A DNA stretch of 11,168 nucleotides from Dehalococcoidia bacterium (lineage in GTDB: Bacteria; Chloroflexota; Dehalococcoidia; Dehalococcoidales; Fen-1064): NCBI GenBank assembly GCA_011192055.1, contig DUES01000177.1, positions 8,310-19,477 on the forward strand, given 5' to 3'. Positions within the stretch are counted from its first letter, which is position 1, and each line of letters begins with the position of its first letter. A program made the position numbers and the translations under genes. Shown one piece after another: positions 7,926-11,168 of this stretch. The notes below the pieces were generated by a model that was not told the DNA's origin, did no database searches, and saw nothing but the letters and a program-made list of their open reading frames with translations.

Positions 7926-9383
7926 TTGAATCTTGAGCTGTTGGCACCGGAACTAAGCCTGGCAGCGACTGCTGTAGTGCTGATACTGATTGACCTCTTT
8001 ACCGAAAAGAAAGGGGTCCTGGCGGTTTTCAGCATTATTGGACTGGCGGTATCGGCCGGATTCACCATTGCTCTCTGGGATACATCCCGGGCAGCAGGCA
8101 ATACCCTGCTGGCGGTTGATAATTTCGCACTGTTCTTTAAGCTCCTGTTCATCGGCATTGCTGCCCTTGTTATCCTGGCCTCAGTAGACTATATATCAAA
8201 GTTCAGTCGTTTCCAGGGTGAGTACCACGCACTGATAGTCCTTTCCGCGCTGGGTATGATGCTCATGGCGGCCAGTGCCGAACTGATCACCATCTTCATC
8301 GCCCTCGAACTGGCCAGTATTTCACTTTACGTATTAACGGGATTCCTAAAGGACCCCAAATCTACGGAGTCGTCAATCAAGTACCTGCTGTTAGGCGCGA
8401 CTGCATCGGCGGTACTTCTCTATGGCATGGCGCTGGTCTTCGGTTCAACCGGCACAACACAACTCACCGAAATAGCACGGGCTGTTCAGAACCTTGGCGC
8501 CACTGGTATCGGTGATAACCCGGCCCTGATGCTTGGAGTGGTCCTGTTGATTGCCGGATTCGGCTTCAAGATTGCCGCGGTACCTTTCCAGATGTGGGTC
8601 CCTGACGTTTACGAAGGAGCACCAACCCCGATAACCGCTTATCTTTCCGTAGCCAGTAAAGCGGCCGGTTTTGCTATTATTATACGGGTCTTCTTCTCGG
8701 CTTTCGCAACCCCGGACTGGCTCAGCATGAACTGGAGTCTGGTTTTTGCCTCACTGGCAGCTATCGGTATGACGGTAGGTAATATATCGGCTTTACCTCA
8801 AACTAATATCAAGCGCATGTTTGGTTACTCCAGCATTGCCCAGGCAGGTTATCTGCTGGTCGGTGTTGCCGGCATGGGTACCGGAGCAGTTACGAATACC
8901 ATCGGCCAGAGTACCGTCATGTTCTTCCTGCTCTGTTACACAATGGCGAACCTTGGTGCTTTCTTCGCCATTATCGCCATTACCAACAAGATAAACAGCG
9001 ACCTCATCCAGGACTTCTCCGGGATGATAAAGCGTGCACCGGTACTGGCGCTCGGGTTAAGCCTGTGCCTGATATCCCTGATCGGTATGCCGCCGGCAGC
9101 CGGGTTCATGGCAAAGTTCTACATCTTCAGCGGGGCGGTGCAGGGTGGCCTGCTGTGGCTGGTGGTAATCGCCGTAATAAACAGCGTGATATCTGCCTTC
9201 TACTACCTGAGAGTGGTAAAGGTAATGTGGCTCGGGGAACCTGCCTCAACCGAAAAGGTACCGTCTTCGGGGGCGCTCCGTGTAGCCATGGCTATTACGT
9301 GCCTTGGTGTTCTCTTCTTCGGTATTCTCCCCGGTTTCGGTATGAAGGCTGCCGAGTTCGCCGCGAAGATATTCGGCAACTAG
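7926..9383 (+). CDS. nuoN: NADH-quinone oxidoreductase subunit N
   Basis: This is the third antiporter-like subunit of complex I (485 residues), next to NuoK and NuoM in the membrane arm. Typical residues are Glu128 in IALELASISLYVLTGF, Lys153 in SSIKYLLLG, Lys215 in GFGFKIAAVPFQMWVPDVYEG and Lys245 in SVASKAAGF. The LIGMPPAAGFMAKFYIF motif near the C-terminal third is a NuoN hallmark. The start is TTG, supported by AAGGAG at 7914-7919, and MNLELLAPELSL is a usual N terminus. The gene begins three bases after the Nudix stop. It is the last nuo gene here. Downstream sequence contains hairpins and a T-run, so the operon probably ends after it. Confidence 0.97.
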   Translation: MNLELLAPELSLAATAVVLILIDLFTEKKGVLAVFSIIGLAVSAGFTIALWDTSRAAGNTLLAVDNFALFFKLLFIGIAALVILASVDYISKFSRFQGEYHALIVLSALGMMLMAASAELITIFIALELASISLYVLTGFLKDPKSTESSIKYLLLGATASAVLLYGMALVFGSTGTTQLTEIARAVQNLGATGIGDNPALMLGVVLLIAGFGFKIAAVPFQMWVPDVYEGAPTPITAYLSVASKAAGFAIIIRVFFSAFATPDWLSMNWSLVFASLAAIGMTVGNISALPQTNIKRMFGYSSIAQAGYLLVGVAGMGTGAVTNTIGQSTVMFFLLCYTMANLGAFFAIIAITNKINSDLIQDFSGMIKRAPVLALGLSLCLISLIGMPPAAGFMAKFYIFSGAVQGGLLWLVVIAVINSVISAFYYLRVVKVMWLGEPASTEKVPSSGALRVAMAITCLGVLFFGILPGFGMKAAEFAAKIFGN

Positions 9384-9520
9384 GTTACGGATATTCGCTG
9401 TTAAACCTTACCGGATTTCCTGCTTTCCTGCTTATCTATGTATTATTTTATGCAGTTAGTGTTTTACGAGCAGTTCCTTCACTGGCATGGGAAATGAAAT
9501 CTTTTTGACCATCCCCCTGT

Positions 9521-9544
9521 CCCCCTTCCTAATTAGGAAGGGGG
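9521..9544. repeat. Perfect 24-base palindrome
   Basis: The left arm CCCCCTTCCTAA is exactly complementary to the right arm TTAGGAAGGGGG, with no loop bases. In RNA it would fold as a hairpin with a small loop made from the central AATT, but no T-run follows on the + strand, so it is not a classic intrinsic terminator. It may help to end transcription in either direction or be part of a dispersed intergenic element. Confidence 0.8.
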
Positions 9545-9556
9545 AATAGATTATAT

Positions 9557-9573
9557 CTGGGGGACACCCCCAG
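9557..9573. repeat. GC-rich hairpin, 7-base stem
   Basis: CTGGGGG is complementary to CCCCCAG across an ACA loop. It sits 12 bases after the 24-base palindrome and is followed by a further GC-rich stretch and the bulged hairpin at 9582-9609. The group resembles a compound intergenic repeat unit rather than a single terminator. Confidence 0.7.
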
Positions 9574-9581
9574 ACCCCTGC

Positions 9582-9615
9582 AAAAGGAGCTTCGCCCCTC
9601 TGGACTCCCTTTTTT
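9582..9615. terminator. Likely bidirectional terminator between nuoN and rmuC
   Basis: AAAAGGAG (9582-9589) can pair with CTCC-C-TTTT (9605-9613) with one bulged base, and on the + strand the stem runs into six Ts (9610-9615). On the - strand the stem is followed by a T4 stretch, and it starts 15 bases after the rmuC stop. It could therefore end both the nuo operon and rmuC. The inner 9587-9598 part can form a competing hairpin, AGGAGC/GCCCCT with a TTC loop and one mismatch. Confidence 0.55.
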
Positions 9616-9629
9616 CCGCAGAGCCTTCA

Positions 9630-10808
9630 CTATTCTTCCGGCTCATCCTGGTTAGCCGTGAGAAGCAGGTTATTCTCATTCGCCCCGTTCAGCAGTTGTT
9701 CTTCTTCAGCCGGGGACAGTTCCGATATTCCCTTTTGCTGCCTGAGGTCGTTAATTTTCCTGAGCGGTCGTTCCAACTGGTTTGTACGAGTCGACAGCAG
9801 ACGGTTGTACTCCTCCTTAGCATCGTCGAGTTTCTTACCCATCTTACTCATGCTGGACTTGAACGCATCCCACTGCTTATTGAAAGACCTGAACAGTGCC
9901 ATCATCTCGGACGCCGTCTTCTCCATGTTGAAGTTGTCCACCGCCTGGCGAATAACGGCCAGTATCGCGTACAGTGACAGCGGGGAACATACGACCACTT
10001 TATTCTTGAGGGCCTCGTCAATAAACTCCCTGTCGTTCTCATTGATGAAACGGTAGACCTGCTCATTAGGAATGAATACCAGCACATAATCTACCGTATT
10101 TTCCTCCGGATTGATGTAGTCCCTGGTTGTGACTTCCTTGATTCGCTGTCTGACGTCCCTCAGGAACTGTTCTTTGTAGGCCTGTTTTTGCAGGTCCGAC
10201 TCCTCATTCATAAACTTCATATAGTTGTCCAGCGGGAATTTCACGTCCATGTTGATTATCAGGTCCTGTGGAAGCATGAATGTAAAGTCGGGTCGGGATG
10301 TGGTTGATTCCAGGACTTTCTGTTTCCTGTAGTTGATATTCTCTATGAACCCGGCAAGCCGCAGCACGTCTTCCGCCATTCTCTCGCCCCATTGCCCCCT
10401 TATCCTGGTGCTTGCCAGTGCTGTATGGAGCTGGTTGGTGGTATCCTGGAGTTTTCCCGTCTGCTCGGCGGTAGCCTTTAATTGAGTGCTTAACTCGCCA
10501 TACTTTTTTTCCCGGTCTTTGGAGAAATCCGTTACCAGGGTTTCAACTTTCTGCAGGTTTCCCCTGATGCCCTCAAGGGTCTGGTCGATCAGTTTTTTCT
10601 TACTTTCAAGCTCTCCGGCACCGGTGGCAGTCTGCTTCGACAGTGCTTCATTAGCCAGCTTCAGGAACTCTTCCGAATTCTTACTCAGCGCTTCAAACGA
10701 CAGTGCCGAGAATGTCGTAGCGGTGTCTTTTTTAAGGAACCTGTTGATAATCAGCACGAAAACTGCACCGGCAACCAGACCGCCAAGGAAAACCCCGATG
10801 TACTCCAT
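9630..10808 (-). CDS. rmuC: RmuC family DNA recombination protein
   Basis: This 392-residue protein of the RmuC family has a PD-(D/E)xK-like nuclease fold; E. coli RmuC limits rearrangements at inverted repeats. A single N-terminal membrane segment lies at about 4-22 (IGVFLGGLVAGAVFVLIINR). It is followed by a long charged, coiled-coil region (about 35-130) and then the RmuC domain. Diagnostic blocks are RGQWGERMAEDVL (137-149), PDFTF (173-177) and MDVKFPLDNY (187-196). Asp174, Asp188 and Lys190 form the likely PD-DxK active-site set. VLVFIPNEQVYRF and VVCSPLSLYAILAVIRQ are also typical. The frame is open for 54 more codons upstream, but the ATG at 10808 is chosen. A strong AGGAGG lies seven bases before it, and the membrane segment begins immediately after, as expected. 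It converges on nuoN and diverges from the gene at 11126, so it is probably its own transcript. Confidence 0.95.
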   Translation of the reverse strand: MEYIGVFLGGLVAGAVFVLIINRFLKKDTATTFSALSFEALSKNSEEFLKLANEALSKQTATGAGELESKKKLIDQTLEGIRGNLQKVETLVTDFSKDREKKYGELSTQLKATAEQTGKLQDTTNQLHTALASTRIRGQWGERMAEDVLRLAGFIENINYRKQKVLESTTSRPDFTFMLPQDLIINMDVKFPLDNYMKFMNEESDLQKQAYKEQFLRDVRQRIKEVTTRDYINPEENTVDYVLVFIPNEQVYRFINENDREFIDEALKNKVVVCSPLSLYAILAVIRQAVDNFNMEKTASEMMALFRSFNKQWDAFKSSMSKMGKKLDDAKEEYNRLLSTRTNQLERPLRKINDLRQQKGISELSPAEEEQLLNGANENNLLLTANQDEPEE

Positions 10809-10815
10809 TAACAAA

Positions 10816-10821
10816 CCTCCT
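10816..10821 (-). promoter_or_regulatory. Ribosome binding site of rmuC
   Basis: On the - strand, AGGAGG is followed by a seven-base spacer and the ATG at 10808-10806. It is the best Shine-Dalgarno site in the neighbourhood and settles the start of rmuC over the longer open frame. Confidence 0.9.
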
Positions 10822-10868
10822 GAGGTATTGTGTTCAGATTTCAGTTCAACAATGTCTGCTGTATGCTC

Positions 10869-10874
10869 ATTATA
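10869..10874 (-). promoter_or_regulatory. Possible -10 box for rmuC
   Basis: A perfect TATAAT is read on the - strand about 60 bases upstream of the rmuC start. A TTGACT lies only eight bases further upstream (10883-10888), far too close to act as its -35 box, and no good hexamer is seen at 16-18 bases. A promoter here is plausible but weakly supported. Confidence 0.35.
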
Positions 10875-10935
10875 GCCCATATAGTCAAGAAAGAGGCCTA
10901 AGGCTGCTAAATAACAAGTATAAAGATTTGTCTTG

Positions 10936-10965
10936 TTGACGCGGTAAATACCGGTACGGTATACT
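10936..10965 (+). promoter_or_regulatory. Sigma70-type promoter for the right-hand gene
   Basis: TTGACG (10936-10941) and TATACT (10960-10965) each match the vegetative consensus at five of six positions and are 18 bases apart. Transcription would begin near 10972 and run rightward into the gene at 11126, giving a leader of about 150 bases. It is the clearest promoter in the window. Confidence 0.65.
10948..10962. promoter_or_regulatory. Palindrome across the -10 region, candidate operator
   Basis: ATACCG and CGGTAT form a perfect inverted repeat with a three-base GTA centre. The palindrome fills the end of the promoter spacer and covers the first three bases of the TATACT box, a position where a dimeric repressor would block RNA polymerase. 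No regulator gene is visible nearby, so the assignment is positional only. Confidence 0.45.
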
Positions 10966-10971
10966 GGCACT

Positions 10972-11125
10972 AGTTAAAAACTCTGTATTCACTTAATCGA
11001 ATATCGTCTCCGAGTTGCCGTCGCTAAGGCAAGTCCATTCGCCAGGATGAGCTTGTTATGAGAGGCAAACGATAGGGTGCAGGGGGAAACCCCTACGCCT
11101 CCCGTATTTGGAAAGGAGAGCATTA
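10972..11125 (+). other. Structured 5' leader of the right-hand gene
   Basis: This is a roughly 150-base untranslated stretch between the predicted transcript start and the ATG at 11126. TTGCC at 11015-11019 can pair with GGCAA at 11028-11032, and alternatively with an identical GGCAA at 11064-11068. A second hairpin at 11075-11100 has a GAAA loop (11086-11089), an AGGGG/CCCCT core stem, and a partly paired extension with one C-A mismatch and two G-T pairs. I compared it by memory with common riboswitch cores (TPP, FMN, SAM, cobalamin, glycine, c-di-GMP, fluoride, preQ1) and recognised none. Only tiny reading frames start inside (ATG at 11048 and 11057). Confidence 0.45.
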
Positions 11126-11168
11126 ATGAGACTATACTCATGTGTCCGCATTCCCGATTATACTGACC
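11126..11168 (+). CDS. 5' end of an unidentified gene
   Basis: An ATG is preceded by AAGGAG at 11113-11118 with a seven-base spacer, and the frame stays open to the window edge: MRLYSCVRIPDYTD, 14 residues. The promoter at 10936-10965 and the strong ribosome binding site argue that it is a real gene start. The fragment is too short to name. The C-x-x-IPD pattern near the N terminus recalls the first strand of ImuB/DNA polymerase Y-like proteins, but that is a weak resemblance and not a call. Confidence 0.6.
   Translation, partial: MRLYSCVRIPDYTD

Larger units (their letters stand above)
9384..9629. other. Convergent intergenic region with several hairpins
   Basis: This 246-base gap lies between the 3' ends of nuoN and rmuC. 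I see no convincing gene in it. The first 120 bases look plain and AT-richer. The rest holds the hairpin elements listed separately: a perfect palindrome, a GC-rich hairpin, and a bulged hairpin with a T-run. The cluster of G- and C-runs is compositionally unlike the neighbouring coding DNA. Confidence 0.8.

Noticed and set aside
9065..9508. Open frame of 147 codons on the + strand running past the end of nuoN
   Set aside because: Most of it is a shifted frame of nuoN, which is well supported by conserved motifs. The tail after nuoN has no recognisable protein character and no ribosome binding site.
10486..10875. 129-codon + strand frame opposite rmuC
   Set aside because: It lies opposite the conserved N-terminal and coiled-coil part of rmuC; a Ser- and Phe-rich translation is typical of an antisense shadow.
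10869..10888. TTGACT and TATAAT on the - strand as one promoter for rmuC
   Set aside because: Only eight bases separate the hexamers, which is incompatible with sigma70 spacing. Only the TATAAT box was kept, at low confidence.
11015..11100. Known riboswitch in the leader before 11126
   Set aside because: GGCAAAC and the GC-rich hairpin suggested c-di-GMP or preQ1-like cores at first, but the remaining conserved elements of those classes are not present.
1..11168. CRISPR arrays, tRNA or rRNA genes, insertion sequences
   Set aside because: No regularly spaced repeats, tRNA cloverleaf, rRNA cores, transposase genes or terminal inverted repeats with target duplications were seen.

Overview
The window is mostly the 3' three quarters of a respiratory complex I (proton-pumping NADH dehydrogenase-type, nuo) operon on the + strand. 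A short convergent/divergent region follows, with an rmuC gene on the - strand and the first 14 codons of an unidentified + strand gene at the right edge. The DNA is bacterial: GC is moderate, genes are tightly packed with 0-15 base gaps or 1-11 base overlaps, and Shine-Dalgarno sites are present. Initiation codons are relaxed: four nuo subunits start with GTG or TTG. Direct abutment of nuoD to nuoH with no nuoE, nuoF or nuoG between them, and separate nuoC and nuoD genes, is a layout known from anaerobic bacteria. Dehalococcoidia-type Chloroflexota, which carry an 11-subunit complex I, are the best guess, but lineage is inferred from layout and protein character only.

Layout: 1-273 end of nuoC; 274-1377 nuoD; 1377-2504 nuoH; 2494-2976 nuoI; 2983-3471 nuoJ; 3477-3788 nuoK; 3795-3989 a 64-residue DUF2007-like protein; 3989-5941 nuoL; 5980-7464 nuoM; 7479-7922 a Nudix hydrolase; 7926-9383 nuoN. 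Next comes a 246-base convergent intergenic region (9384-9629) rich in hairpins, including a perfect 24-base palindrome and a likely bidirectional terminator. rmuC runs leftward from 10808 to 9630. A 317-base divergent intergenic region (10809-11125) holds a good sigma70-type promoter facing right, with a palindrome across its -10 box, and a roughly 150-base leader with several hairpins. It leads to a gene starting at 11126.

How the genes work together: NuoC, NuoD and NuoI belong to the peripheral arm that brings electrons to quinone. NuoH, J, K, L, M and N form the membrane arm with the quinone chamber (H) and the antiporter-like proton channels (L, M, N). The NADH-input module (E, F, G) is not in the visible part of the operon, so the electron donor could be a ferredoxin or another carrier. 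Two soluble proteins that are not complex I subunits are embedded in the operon: the DUF2007-like protein, overlapping the nuoL start, and the Nudix hydrolase, whose last codons carry the nuoN ribosome binding site. These two insertions and the structured leader at the right edge are the least ordinary parts of the window. The rest is conventional respiratory-chain DNA, and no clearly new system was found.
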